A program made the position numbers and the translations under genes. The notes beneath the pieces are model-generated. The model did no database searches. It saw only the letters and a list, made by a program, of their open reading frames with translations, and was not told where the DNA came from. A DNA stretch of 64,000 nucleotides, taken from Heloderma charlesbogerti (lineage: Eukaryota; Chordata; Lepidosauria; Squamata; Helodermatidae). This document shows, piece by piece, positions 47,794 to 58,770 of the stretch; position 1 is the first letter of the stretch, and each line of letters begins with the position of its first letter. The stretch covers positions 744,001 through 808,000 of the forward strand of contig JANEZZ010002877.1 of the NCBI GenBank assembly GCA_026122225.1. The letters are read 5' to 3'.

Positions 47794-50044
47794 ATCCAGG
47801 GCGTCTCCCGCACTAAATGGCCTCTATTCCATTTCCAAAAAGATCAGAGATAATGAGCTATCAAATAACAGCACTTGTGTTCTGCTTGAGTTCCCTCCGT
47901 GAAAAGAGGAAAACTTGATATAAGAGCTAGACTACAGTGCCATCTAGTGGCTGTATGATGAAAGATATGAAAGTCTCAGATAAGGGGGGAAAGGAGGGGG
48001 AAAAGGTGGGGAGGCGGCACAAATAAAGGGAGGCCATCGTGATCCTGCTTTTAAACGGAAGCAGAAGGTCCTGTTTTAAATGCAGGATTTTAGGCTGGTG
48101 TAGAGATGCTCATAATGAGTTGAATGCATTGCTGTCCAACATTCTCACCAAGCCAAACCTTGCTTGCACCTGCTAGGAGTAGATATTATGAAGATGAAGC
48201 TTATGAAGCTTTTCTGTAAGGAAAAAAATGGAGCAATGAATACTTCCGTTGACGCAACCTATTACCTCATCTGCCTTCTTCATCCTCCTGAAAAAGTGTG
48301 ACATTAGACAGCTCATGAGTGGCAGGGCAACTGACTGAGGTAATTACCCCATTTCCAGGTGACAGATCTGTGGATAGAACTGTGTATATGCCATCAACAA
48401 AGGCCTGACTTTTTCATTTAATATTCGCCTTGTTGTCCTTTCAGGGTATTTGTTCCCAATAGCTCAGCAACTTTGCAACGGGTAATACTTTTTGTACTTT
48501 AAGCCACTATTTACGATCAAGATAATAATGGAGGAGACTCTAACAGTGCATTTACAACAGAGTAATATCAATGGCAAGCACAGACCTCTGACTTGCCTGA
48601 ATACTAATAGCTGCTTTAAAGGAACTACCACCTGACTTTACCCTTGGGGCCACGATCATGAATGAGGCTATTTCAGATAGTAACAGTGCCTTGTGGCATT
48701 GGAGAAAAAGCTGTTATATCCTATTTTATCTCTCTTTCTCTTTTAATGTATTTGGCACATTTCTGCATACTCATGCAAACAGCCTGCAAGGTGTAGAAAA
48801 TCTAAAGTGGCTTTGAGGAAACCTGACAACAGGCTTGCCTGCTTACTAGAATAAATATCACGCTTAATGGCATAAACTCATTGTCATAGTGCATTTACAG
48901 TATTTATCATGCAACAGGCTGTACTCGAACAACCCATTGGCTTTGAATTCCCTCTAGACTTTGCAGTACAACACATTCACAATGCTTATACATAAATCCT
49001 CACCAATGGCATAGAATTCCAATTGGCAAGCCTGCCTCTACAGAATTTCAAGATGTGACTGTAGTGAAAAGTTGGTAAACATGCAGGTTAGCTCTGGCTC
49101 TGCATTTTTATTTAACTGCAAGAGAGTGAATAACAAAGGCAGACAGGAGAATTTCCCTTTGATCCTTTGCTGGAGGGCTCTAGCATTATCCTCTCAGCCA
49201 CAGCACCCAGATCAAACATTCTGCTCTGCTACACAAGAGGCCACATGCTCTGTAAATCTGCTTCAGAGCCTGTCACACCTTTCCACAGAATATCTTAATA
49301 CTGTAATTTGTAACCTACTTGAGCAATGAAGCCTTCCCACAAATAGTGCATGTGTCAAAGAGGGAGACAGACAGTTGCAAAGAAGAAAAGTAGAGGAAAA
49401 CCTGGAGTGGACCCTTTTGTGCATAGGAAGGAACAGCTCTCTGGGTAAGCCCTGGTACTGAAAACAGAGTTCTGGTTGGGCCTTGGCACAGTATATCCTT
49501 AGGTGGGGTAACAGAGTACAGAACTTGCCTTTTGAGAGGGGGGAAAGACAGAGCATTGCAGGAGGTTGGAATAATTTTTGTGAAGAGCTACAAGATACCA
49601 GGAAGCAAAGCAGTACTGGATTTTGTGGAGAAGGATTTGGGGTCTCCAATTGCACGTTATTATGACAAAAGAGCTGTAGGAACTGCTTAATTTCTAAGAA
49701 AGGTGCTGGGGTTCAGGCCAATATGATATGTTACATGACCTGTAAACCTGCATCCTTAATTATAAATGGTGGCATAGATAAGCTCTAGTTGGTCACTAGT
49801 GATACGTTCTTCCCAAAAGCCAACAGATACTTGAAAAAGTGATTCCAAGGTTTATCCCTAGTGATCCCAAGTGCAAAAGGAAATCCTGGAGATAACATAG
49901 TTTTCTCTGCAGCCTGAACTTTTCTTTTTTTCTTTTTAAACACAGGGTATTTGTGTGTGCATGTTAACCCTTTGTTTCTTGAGAAGGAGGGACCTAAGGA
50001 GTTGAAGGAAAGAGGGACAAAGCCAATATGTCAATGGCCAGTAA

Positions 50045-50446
50045 GGGCGCAATCCTATTAAGATAGTCGGCAGCCTCCGAAGTCGGAGGCTGCCAACTAT
50101 CCAATGCAAGGCAGCTGGAGCAAATCCTTCCTCTGGGGATTCTTCCCAGAGGGAAGGAGGCTGGGACATGCATAGGAAGCTGCATAACACAGCTTCTGTG
50201 GTTTCCCCCCGTCCTCGCCCCTGGGACCACCTCCTTTTCCTCATCTCCACACTCTGTTTCTGAGTGCAGAGACATAGCCAGCACAAAGAGAACAGAGACA
50301 TAGCCAGCACCAAGTGGGAAGGGGAGGGGGTGGGGAGCACAGTTTTTGGGAGCCATGGTTGGAAACCTAGCTCCAACCTTGGTTCCCAGAAACCGAAAAA
50401 TCCTATGGCCCTCTAGACAGTATCTAGTGGCCATAGGATTGCTCCC
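50045..50446. mobile_element. MITE with GGGNGCAATCCTA inverted ends, TAA duplication
   Basis: Begins GGGCGCAATCCTATTAAG and ends CCATAGGATTGCTCCC, flanked by TAA on both sides (50042-50044 and 50447-50449). It is 402 bp with no transposase. Near the left end it contains GCAGCCTCCGA / TCGGAGGCTGC, an internal hairpin. Long frames on both strands overlap it and are not genes. Confidence 0.8.
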
Positions 50447-50797
50447 TAAGACAGTGAAGGAAAATAATTCACAAAGCCTAGGGGGACAAGGCATTCTGCA
50501 GTATTGGCATCAATCCTGGAACAAGCAAGAGGTTTGTTTGGAGGCTGTTGTTCAAAGGGATGACCAGGAGCATGAAGCAGGGAGGGGATGGTTTTTACAT
50601 ACTGGTTGGAATCAGCCAAAAACTTGGTGGTCAGACCACTAGCAGGATGTAAACATCATGGGTAGGCAGGAGAAAAAAGTATTAAGCCAGGCTTTTCAAA
50701 CCATAAAATAATCCTTTTCAAAAGAGCTTTGTAAACAAAATTTGGCATTATCCCTTGTATGCAGATGACAAGCTGCTAAATGGATCCAACAGACTTC

Positions 50798-50800
<3 letters not shown>

Positions 50801-50840
<40 letters not shown>
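50801..50840. repeat. (GA)n microsatellite
   Basis: Uninterrupted 40-bp GA run. Confidence 0.95.
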
Positions 50841-50843
<3 letters not shown>

Positions 50844-50904
50844 AGGCTATCCTGCACAAGATGCATGACATCTCTGTGCCACAGACAAACTACCATTTGG
50901 GGTG

Positions 50905-51027
50905 GGTTAGGGTATTTTAGAAAATGTTTTTACTGTAGAATTTTATTGTTTTAAACTGTTTTATTATATACTTTGTACATTGCCCAGAGTGGCTGGGTGA
51001 CCAGCCAGATGGGCGATTAATACATTT
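50905..51027 (+). mobile_element. LINE 3' end joined to a (GATA)n microsatellite
   Basis: GGTTAGGGTATTTTAGAAAA, TTGCCCAGAGTGGCTGGGTG and ACCAGCCAGATGGGCGATTA match the 3' end of the LINE at 44780-46174 in reverse orientation. A GATA run follows at once. Confidence 0.85.

Positions 51028-51109
<82 letters not shown>
51028..51109. repeat. (GATA)n microsatellite at a LINE 3' end
   Basis: About 20 GATA units with one GAGATA interruption, beginning exactly where the LINE tail ends. Confidence 0.95.
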
Positions 51110-53229
51110 CCACTCCCTCCCAAGGTAACTGATGCTTCAATTCTAAAAGACAGCTTCATTGGTATGTTCTCTGGAGTTTTCTATTCAAAGAATAGAAATA
51201 GCCTTTGAAAAGGAGCCCAACAGTGGCAATACAGATTTAGCATTTTAGAAATTCCTTAGGCTCCAGAATTTAAATTGAATTATTAAGTCTGAAATTATGT
51301 ATATATTGTTCACCTGCCCTAGAAGTCGTGTGAGAACTGTAAGTATTCTGTTTGTGAAATGAATCATTTTGTGAGAGATTGATACGTTTTGCATGGAGGT
51401 GAGCTGAAGGTGAAAACACAAAGGCATGCTGTCACTCCTATAGTGGATTAAATGCCTCATTCCTCATGAACACAGGAATACTTTATGTAAAAATTACATG
51501 AGCTTTTAGATTTTACTCCAGAACTACAATTTCTTTTCTTCATTCTTCTCTTTTCTTCATGTCCAGTCTTGTCTATTAGAAAACTGTTACCAAAAACAGC
51601 ATGTAAATGTAAATGCAGCTTGTGAATATTAAATGTCCCTAGATGATGAGTGCCAGGGGCTTAGCCACGCAAGTGCCTGCAGTTCATCTGCTTATTCCTT
51701 TTGTTATGCTTTCACGTTTCCATTTCCTCTTATAAAAGTGCCTAGTTAAATATCACCCACTGGGGTTTAGAGTAAAAAGACCAAGGAATAATTGATTCAA
51801 TGAATTAATCATTCCTACGTTGTCTACCAGCTGCTAATAACTAGGGAGAAATTTGATCTTTGCAAATTGTGACACATGTTGACCTGAACCACATTTCTTG
51901 GATTAATGTGTGATCAGAACTTAACTATCCAGCAGATTTCACACTTCTCTGAATGTTGCAGTTCCCAACACTTTCAGCATCACAATACACTTTAAATATA
52001 AATTTTGAGGGAAAATATCTTTAGAAATATGTAATTTGAGGGAAATACATTTAAAAATGTATTTCAGTGCAAATTTTCATGCAGATTTTGTCCTTTTAAG
52101 TTACAGATTAATGCTGAAACACAGACTTATGGGTGAACACATGCAAAAGTGACACAAAGTAGGAATATCTTGGTTTTTATTCACTATCTTGGTTACTATT
52201 CAATAGTATTTGCTAAAATAAATAATTCAATTGTTATTCAATAGTGTTTGCTAAAATACCTAGTAGCGTTTCCCCGAATCTTAAGAGAAGCAAGAATTCA
52301 GTTCGGCAGTTTATAAATTGCACTATGTTTTAAAGATGCACCTCATTTATATCTGTTCTATAATCAAATATTATCTTTATATTGTAGCTGAATATCTTCG
52401 TCAAATCATTTAGATATAGGTTACTCCCATCACATCCTGATCAGTTTTGATAAATGCTTCAATGTACACATCATTGGCTGGATTATCAGGGTCATTACTG
52501 TGACTACATTCTGCTGTCATCTTCTGTTGGAGACAAGGCTGGCTCAGCCATCCAGGCATACCAGGCAAATGACTAGACCAGCATAACTGAAAGTGCTTGC
52601 ACTCCTTCTAGCATGGAAAGCCCCCTGTAGCCCCCTTTATGCATTACTTGCACAAAGGGGTCCCCATATGATCAAGGGGAAGTAGGGCTGCACCACTGGC
52701 CCCACCCTCCGGGTCACATGTTTCCCCTCAGTCCTACTGCTGACATTTTTCCAGAAGCTGGAAGCTGCATGGTCAGGGTTCCAGCTCCTGGGAAGCCTAC
52801 AAGTATAGGCTTCCCAGGCCCAGCCTGCCATACATCTAACAGGAGGAGGGATCAAGCCTCATCAGGAGCATGAAGATTCAGCCAGCTGAATTGTTTAATA
52901 AAAATTAAACATAAGATTCAAGAGCTGGTTGCAAAATTTCTTGTGTGGTACAAGAAAATAGTATGTGACTCTACAGTTACAACTTGCCATTGCTGCCTAT
53001 TTCATCTTCCATATATCACCAACATCATAAACCCAGTAACATTGCCCCTAGACTTCTACCATTCCGAAATTTGGGAAGCATGTGACACTGGTGTCAGTGG
53101 GAGATGAGGAGACTGCTATAACATATGCACATATCATAGGCTTGGAGTAGGAGTGTAACTCTTGGTAAAGATGATGATGATACATATGCACTGTGAAGAT
53201 TTGAGTGAATGACATCAAATCTCTACAGT

Positions 53230-53269
53230 AGGCTGGGTGACCAGCCAGATGGGTGATTAAGAAATTCAG

Positions 53270-53300
<31 letters not shown>
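53230..53300 (+). mobile_element. Very short LINE 3' end joined to (AATC)n
   Basis: AGGCTGGGTGACCAGCCAGA and TGGGTGATTAAGAAATTCAG are the last 40 bases of the LINE family at 44780-46174, followed by AATC units to 53300. Confidence 0.8.
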
Positions 53301-53302
<2 letters not shown>

Positions 53303-54712
53303 TATATATGCCTACAGTGGATGCAGACCCCTATCCTGGGAATAATCTAGAAGCTCTATGTTAAAGAGGCAAAACAGACTGGGAAGACAATATACTACAG
53401 TTTGAGATCATGCCAGATATAAATGATTGAAATGATGGAGAGAAAGGAGAATTAGTATCAGTTAGGTGGAGTGGATGAAGCCCTGCTGCTTTGACAGAAC
53501 ATATCCTAGTGTAAAGATTTGTTTAATTCCTAAGAACAGCTGTTTTGACCAGGGCACATGTCAGATTGCCCTGGGAACCATTTCAGGAGCAGCAATAGGA
53601 AGAAAGTGAGATCCTTTGCTGAACTGGCAACAGTTTTGAGGAGGCTTGTAAGCTGGGCATATTGAGATGTCAGCAACATGACAGGAGATCCTGGCAAAGG
53701 ACATCACTGAAAAACACAGTGCTTGGAACTTTTGTGTGATTGCCCTTGAAATGCACCTACAGATCATTTGCCAAGCAGTGGGAATCACAGCAGAAGAAGC
53801 GTCTTCTATCCACCCTCCAGATGAAGATAAATTAAGTTCACTGGAGAGTAGCTATTACTGTAGGTGTGCACAGTTCTTCCCTCACCATTTAATTTGAATG
53901 GGATGTGTAACAGTTTAATGAGATCTTCATACTTAAATAGTGGTTAAACTTCTTGACTTAGAAATTTAGATGAATTGACAGTGGTAAAATATTTAGTGAG
54001 AAATATGTCTTTTGAAGGCTGGCACAGCACCACCCACGGAAAGATTACTGTTCTTTTTTAGAAAGGGACCAAGAGAAAGATTCATGCAAAGATTCACGTG
54101 TGCCTAGAAAGTAATTTATCCTTTATAGGGAAATGTATGCTTTATTATTATTTTTTGTATAATGTCCTTGTAACATAAAATTGGGAGAGATGGGCAATAC
54201 TAATTTCATGTCGCTCTGAACCTAATTTCATGCATACCACAGAGATGGGGTGACAGAGAGCAAGTGCATACAGACAGTATCCAATCCCGCAAACTTTGCC
54301 CACTTTTGGCTCTGTCTCCACCCCCATTGGTTCTGACTCTGTCTGCCCACTATCAGCTGCACAGCCCGATTGACTTTTCCAGTGGATCAACAGCCCTTCA
54401 TAGAGTCAAAATAGTTGTTCCTCACACGTGGCCTAGGTGGATTAAACTGTTGCTTATTCTGGGGTGCAGTCCTGGTGGCATATACATTTCTCTGTGTTCT
54501 TGCCCTACCCATAAAATCTAAGTTCGATTTTATGGCTGTTTTTATATATTTCATATATATTATTCCTGTGCTATTCATTTACTTTTATATTGATTTTATT
54601 CTTTCAGCTTTTTGTAATCTACCCAGAGAACAGTTGTTATCGGGCATATTAAAAATATTATTTATTTGTGATATTTATCGCTGAATATAATAAAATCCCT
54701 AAGTAGTACTCA

Positions 54713-54716
<4 letters not shown>

Positions 54717-54762
<46 letters not shown>

Positions 54763-54820
54763 TACATACACACACACACACATACATATATACACACACA
54801 CACACGCACATATATATATA
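54717..54820. repeat. (TA)n/(CA)n microsatellite
   Basis: TA run to 54754, then mixed CACA/TATA. A matching CA/TA run lies at about 55185-55262, so the BovB-like fragment between them is bracketed by similar simple sequence. Confidence 0.95.
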
Positions 54821-54834
54821 TTGAACTGTGGTGC

Positions 54835-55175
54835 TGGAGGAAAATTCTGAGAGTGCCTTGAACTGCAAAAAGATCAAACCAGTCCATACTCCAGGAAATA
54901 AAGTCAGACTGCTCACCTGAGGGAATGATATTAAAGGCAAAATTGAAGTACTTTGGCCGCATAATGAGAAGACAGGATACCCTGGAGAAGATGCTGATGC
55001 TAGGGAAAGTGGAAGGCAAAAGGAAGAGGGGCCGACCAAGGGCAAGGTGGATGGATGATATTCTGGAGGTGACGGACTCGACCTTCGGGGAGCTGGGGGT
55101 GGCGACGGCCGACAGGAAGCTCTGGCGTGGGCTGGTCCATGAAGTCACGAAGAGTTGGAAGCGACTGACCGAATA
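54835..55175 (+). mobile_element. BovB/RTE LINE 3' coding fragment
   Basis: The frame at 54925-55176 reads KLKYFGRIMRRQDTLEKMLM, LGKVEGKRKRGRPRARWMDD and LWRGLVHEVTKSWKRLTE. This FGRIMRR...GKRKRGRPR.RW...VTKS pattern is the C-terminal end of ORF2 in BovB/RTE retrotransposons. It stops in TAA at once. The 5' part is missing. Confidence 0.85.
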
Positions 55176-55261
55176 AAGAAGAACACACACACACACACAT
55201 ATATATTATACACACACACACACACACACATATATATTATACACACACACATTCACACACA

Positions 55262-57253
55262 TTTAAAATACAAAAACAACATTAAAACCAATCCCAGTTA
55301 CAATAAAAGCAATACAAGGAGCAGTAAGATGGAGCAGCATGATTAATTTAATTATGGCCCAGGGAAAACTTGGGTGAACAAGTGTGTTTTCAGGAGGTGT
55401 TTGAGAGATGCCATATGGTCTGCCTCCTGAACAGCACAAAGGAGGGTTTTCCAAAGGGTGCTGAGGTTAGGGATGGCAGAGAATTCTGCCATGGATCTCG
55501 GTGAGGCCTAATGCCAGTGCATTCAGCCCCCCGAACTCCGTGGCAGAACGGCCTGCCCCCCCGCGGATCCCCCCCAGGACGAGACTCACCTGGGGCGGAT
55601 CTTCCGGGCGGCTCCGGCGGTGGCTTCGGTGGTGGCGGCGGCAGCGGCCGGACTTCCAACCGGCTGCCGCCGCTGCCATTTCCAGGCTTGCCTTGTGTAA
55701 AAAAAAAAAAAAAGACGGGATAGGCTACGTAAAGATTTACGTAGCCTATCATGGCTAGGTTTAAAAAAAAAAAAAAAAAGACGTGATAGGCTACGTAAAT
55801 CTTTACGTAGCCTATCACGGCTGGGTGGGTAAAAAACCCCAAACAAACCGCGTGCGCAAATGGCGGCGGCTATGGCCGCCTCCATTTGCATTCCTTCTTT
55901 TTACCGTCTTAATCTATGTAAATATTTACGTAGACTATGACGGCGAAAATAAAGGGGAACGCAAATAGCGTAGCGGGCGCTATTTGCATCCCTTTTTGAT
56001 TCCCCGTTTTAGCCTACGTAAATCTTTACGTAGGCTAAAACGGTGAATCAAAAGGGGACGCAAATAGCACCCGCTACGCTATTTGCGTTCCCCTTTATTT
56101 TCGCCGTCATAGACTACGTTAGGGATGTATGAAAGGGACTTACCTTGTCCCGCAGCTTTTTTCGTGGTGGGGGGGCGGCTCTTCGCTTCTCCCCCTGAAG
56201 TTCAGGCGAGGGGGGGGGAGGCATCCTGCCTCGCCGAAATTCAGGCCAGGGAGAAGCGCCCCGTCTCCCCGGCCGCGAAACAAAAAGTAGAAAAAAAAAA
56301 AAACCGTGATAGGCTACGTAACGATTAACGTAGCCTATCACGGCTAGATTTCCAAAGTCAGCCGTGATAGGCTACGTTAATCGTCACGTAGCCTATCACG
56401 GCTAGATTTGCAAAGTCAGCCATGATAGGCTACGTTAATCGTCACGTAGCCTATCACGGGTGACTTTGGGGGGGAAAAAAAAGCGCGTACACAAATGGCA
56501 GCGGCCCATGGGCGCCGCCATTTGCGTTCCTTATTTGGGCCCGGGTAGTCTATGTAAAGATTTACGTAGACTATGGCGAAAATAAGGGCAACGCAAACAC
56601 CATCAACATAATCCGCGAAAGGTAAGTCACTTTCGTACATCCCTAGTATTGCATGGTGGCATTCTATTAATTTCAGAATGACCATCAAGGCCTCCTCTGA
56701 CAACCTTAAAGGGCACCTGGGTATATATAAGGGAAGGCAGTCTGCTAGGTATCCTGGTCCCAAGTTGTTTAGGACTTAGTATGACAATAACATGACCTTA
56801 TACATGGCTCAGTAGCTAACAGACAGTGAGTGCAGTTCTTTCAACACAGATGTTATGTGAGCATAGCTGGGTGTCCCAGTGATCACCCTAGCTGCTGCAT
56901 TCTGTACTCGCTGCAACTTCTGAATCACACACAAGGGTAGCCCCACACAGAGCACATTGCTGTAGTCTAATTGTGAGGTTACCAGTGCATGGATCACCGT
57001 TGCTAGGCTATCCATATCCAGGAATGGGCATAGTTGGTGTATCATCCAAAGTTGGTAATGGGTGTTCTGAGCCACTGAGGTCACCTGGACAGTGACAAAG
57101 ATGGATCCAGGAGTACCCCCAAACTATGTACTTGCTTCTTCAGAGAAAGTGTAACCCCATCCAGAACATGCAAACAGCCCAATTCTTGGACCTGGGAACT
57201 GTCAACCCACAGGATCTCTGTCTTACCAGGATTCAGCTTCAGTTTATTAGCCC
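55262..57253 (-). mobile_element. L2/CR1-group LINE, interrupted by palindromic hAT-like elements
   Basis: Two minus-strand pieces, 55262-55467 (3' tail) and 56646-57253, flank the element 55468-56645. The second piece reads ITSVLKELHSLSVSY, LQRVQNAAARVITGTPSYAH and ALVTSQLDYSNVLCVGLPLC, the RT C-terminal region. At 57254 it is cut by the next palindromic element, and its continuation beyond 58140 is not found. Confidence 0.8.
55468..56645 (+). mobile_element. GC-rich palindromic hAT-like element, composite copy
   Basis: Begins TAGGGATGGCAGAGAATTCT and ends CTTTCGTACATCCCTA. At 56114 a second terminus, TAGGGATGTATGAAAGGGAC, interrupts the central palindrome. So the copy is a fusion or nested insertion of two family members, one or both deleted. 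It carries GTGATAGGCTACG hairpins at about 55715, 55780, 56305, 56365 and 56425, and TAGTCTACG hairpins between 55910 and 56110. Flanks GCTGAGGT and GTATTGCA do not match. Confidence 0.75.
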
Positions 57254-58140
57254 TAAGGATGGACGAAAGTCCCTTACCTGGTCCCGCAGCAGTTTTTGGT
57301 GGGGGGGAGGAGGCGCTCCGTTTCTCCCCCCGAAATTCTTGGCGGGGAGGAGGCGCCCTGCCCCTCCCGGCTGAAATTCAGGTTGGGGGGGAGGCGCCCC
57401 ATCCCTCCCCGCTGAAATTCTGGCCGGGGAGAGCGCCCCATCTCCCCGGCCGCGAAATAAAAAAGTAAATTGTAAAAAACAACAACAACATGATAGGCTA
57501 CGTAACGATTTACGTACCCTATCACGGCTAGATTTTCAAAGTCAGCCATGATAGGCTACGTAAATCTTTACGTAGCCTATCACGGCTGACTTTGAAAAAA
57601 AAAAAAAGCGCGTGCGCAAATGGCGGCACCCATGGGCGCCGCCATTTGTGTTCCTTATTTGAACGGGTAGTCTACATAAAGATTTACGTAGACTACGGCG
57701 AAAATAAGGGCAACACAAATAGTGTTGCCCTTATTTTCGCTGTAGTCTACGTAAATCTTTATGTAGACTACCCGTGCCCAAAGAAGGAACGCAAATGGCG
57801 GCGCCATTTGCATATGCGCTTTTTTCCCCCCCAAAGTCAGCCGTGATAGGCTACGTAAAGATTTACGTAGCCTATCATGGCTGACTTTGAAATTCTAGCC
57901 GTGATAGGCTACGTAAATCGTTACGTAGCCTATCACGTTGTTCGTTTGTTTTTTACTTTACTGGGAAATGGCGGTGGTGGCAGCCGGTCGGAAGACCGGC
58001 CACCGCCCCCGCCGCAACACCGCTGCAACGCCGCCGGGACCCATCGCTGAGAGGGACATTCGACAGTGGTAAGTGCCATCCCGGGGGGGGGGGCGGAGAA
58101 TTTCCCCACCAATTTCGGGGGGCCGAATGCGTTGTCTTAC
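57254..58140 (-). mobile_element. GC-rich palindromic hAT-like element, truncated copy
   Basis: Begins TAAGGATGGACGAAAGTCCC (the right-type end), then GC-rich sequence, hairpins at about 57480, 57545, 57840 and 57900, a full central palindrome at about 57605-57830, and the GC hairpin near 57980. At the other end it stops in the loop of the subterminal hairpin at GGGGGGCCGAATGCGTTG, before the TAGGGATG terminus. An unrelated LINE sequence follows. Confidence 0.75.
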
Positions 58141-58770
58141 ACCTCGATAGGGATGAGACGGTTGCTGGTGACTCTTTCCAAGTTTTGCCAGCAAGAAATG
58201 TTGACTGTGAACTATAAGAAAACAAAGGTTATGGAATTCGAAAGATCTAGAAAGATCCATCGCTGGTCACTTCATGGCCATAACCTAGAGTCAGTAACTA
58301 AATATAAATATCTGGGAATCATTTTTTCAAAAGCTGGCAAATGGGATGAACATATAAAAGGGACAGCAGAGAAAGCTAAGATTACAACTGGGGCAATCCT
58401 AAGGTTTTCAGCTGGGAGGTTTTCCCCAATTTTGGAACTTTATCGTTGTAAACTCTTGCACAAATGCTTTATGGGGCAGCGCTATGGGCAAATTCAAACC
58501 TGGCTGACCTGGAATCAGTTCAACATGGGTTTTTAATAAGAGCTCTATAGAAGCACCCCAAAGGCCATAAGGAGAACTGAAATGGGGGTCTTACCCATCC
58601 TGGGCCTGATAATGAATGCAGTGGCTTGTCTCTGGCTCAAATTGATTTTTCAGCTAACTTCACCATTGCTTCAGGTCGCTTTTGATGAGATGACCCATGC
58701 GGCTGGGTCTTGGTCAGGTAAAATGAGAGAGTATGTGACCCAGATTGGTTTCTCATATGAATTCCTTTTA
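58141..58770 (+). mobile_element. Non-LTR reverse transcriptase fragment, clade not assigned
   Basis: The plus frame at 58155-58490 reads SKFCQQEMLTVNYKKTKVME, SVTKYKYLGIIFSKAGKWDE, HIKGTAEKAKITTGAILRFS and LELYRCKLLHKCFMGQ. The VNYKKTKVM and KYLGI motifs are the region after the YADD box of a LINE RT. It differs from the L2-like and CR1 copies here. Later text (VYVTQIGFSYEFLL-like) is its probable continuation to 58770, broken by a stop at 58536. Confidence 0.6.

Larger units (their letters stand above)
46868..48110. mobile_element. Unclassified repeat, copy B, split by CR1
   Basis: The two halves, 46868-46956 and 47794-48110, together match copy A at 8370-8750 from GGAGCTTTTATCCTG to TTAGGCTGGTGTAGAGATGC. 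The CR1 insertion lies exactly between text matching GTGAACC and ACATCCAGGG. Copy B has an extra block containing CATCTAGTGGCTGTATGATG. Confidence 0.75.

Noticed and set aside
49936..50494. ORFs of 146 and 166 codons, minus strand
   Set aside because: They lie largely across the GGGCGCAATCC MITE and have no domain.
54714..55227. Cysteine/valine-rich ORFs on the minus strand
   Set aside because: They are caused by CA/TA microsatellites; the real signal is the plus-strand BovB-like fragment.
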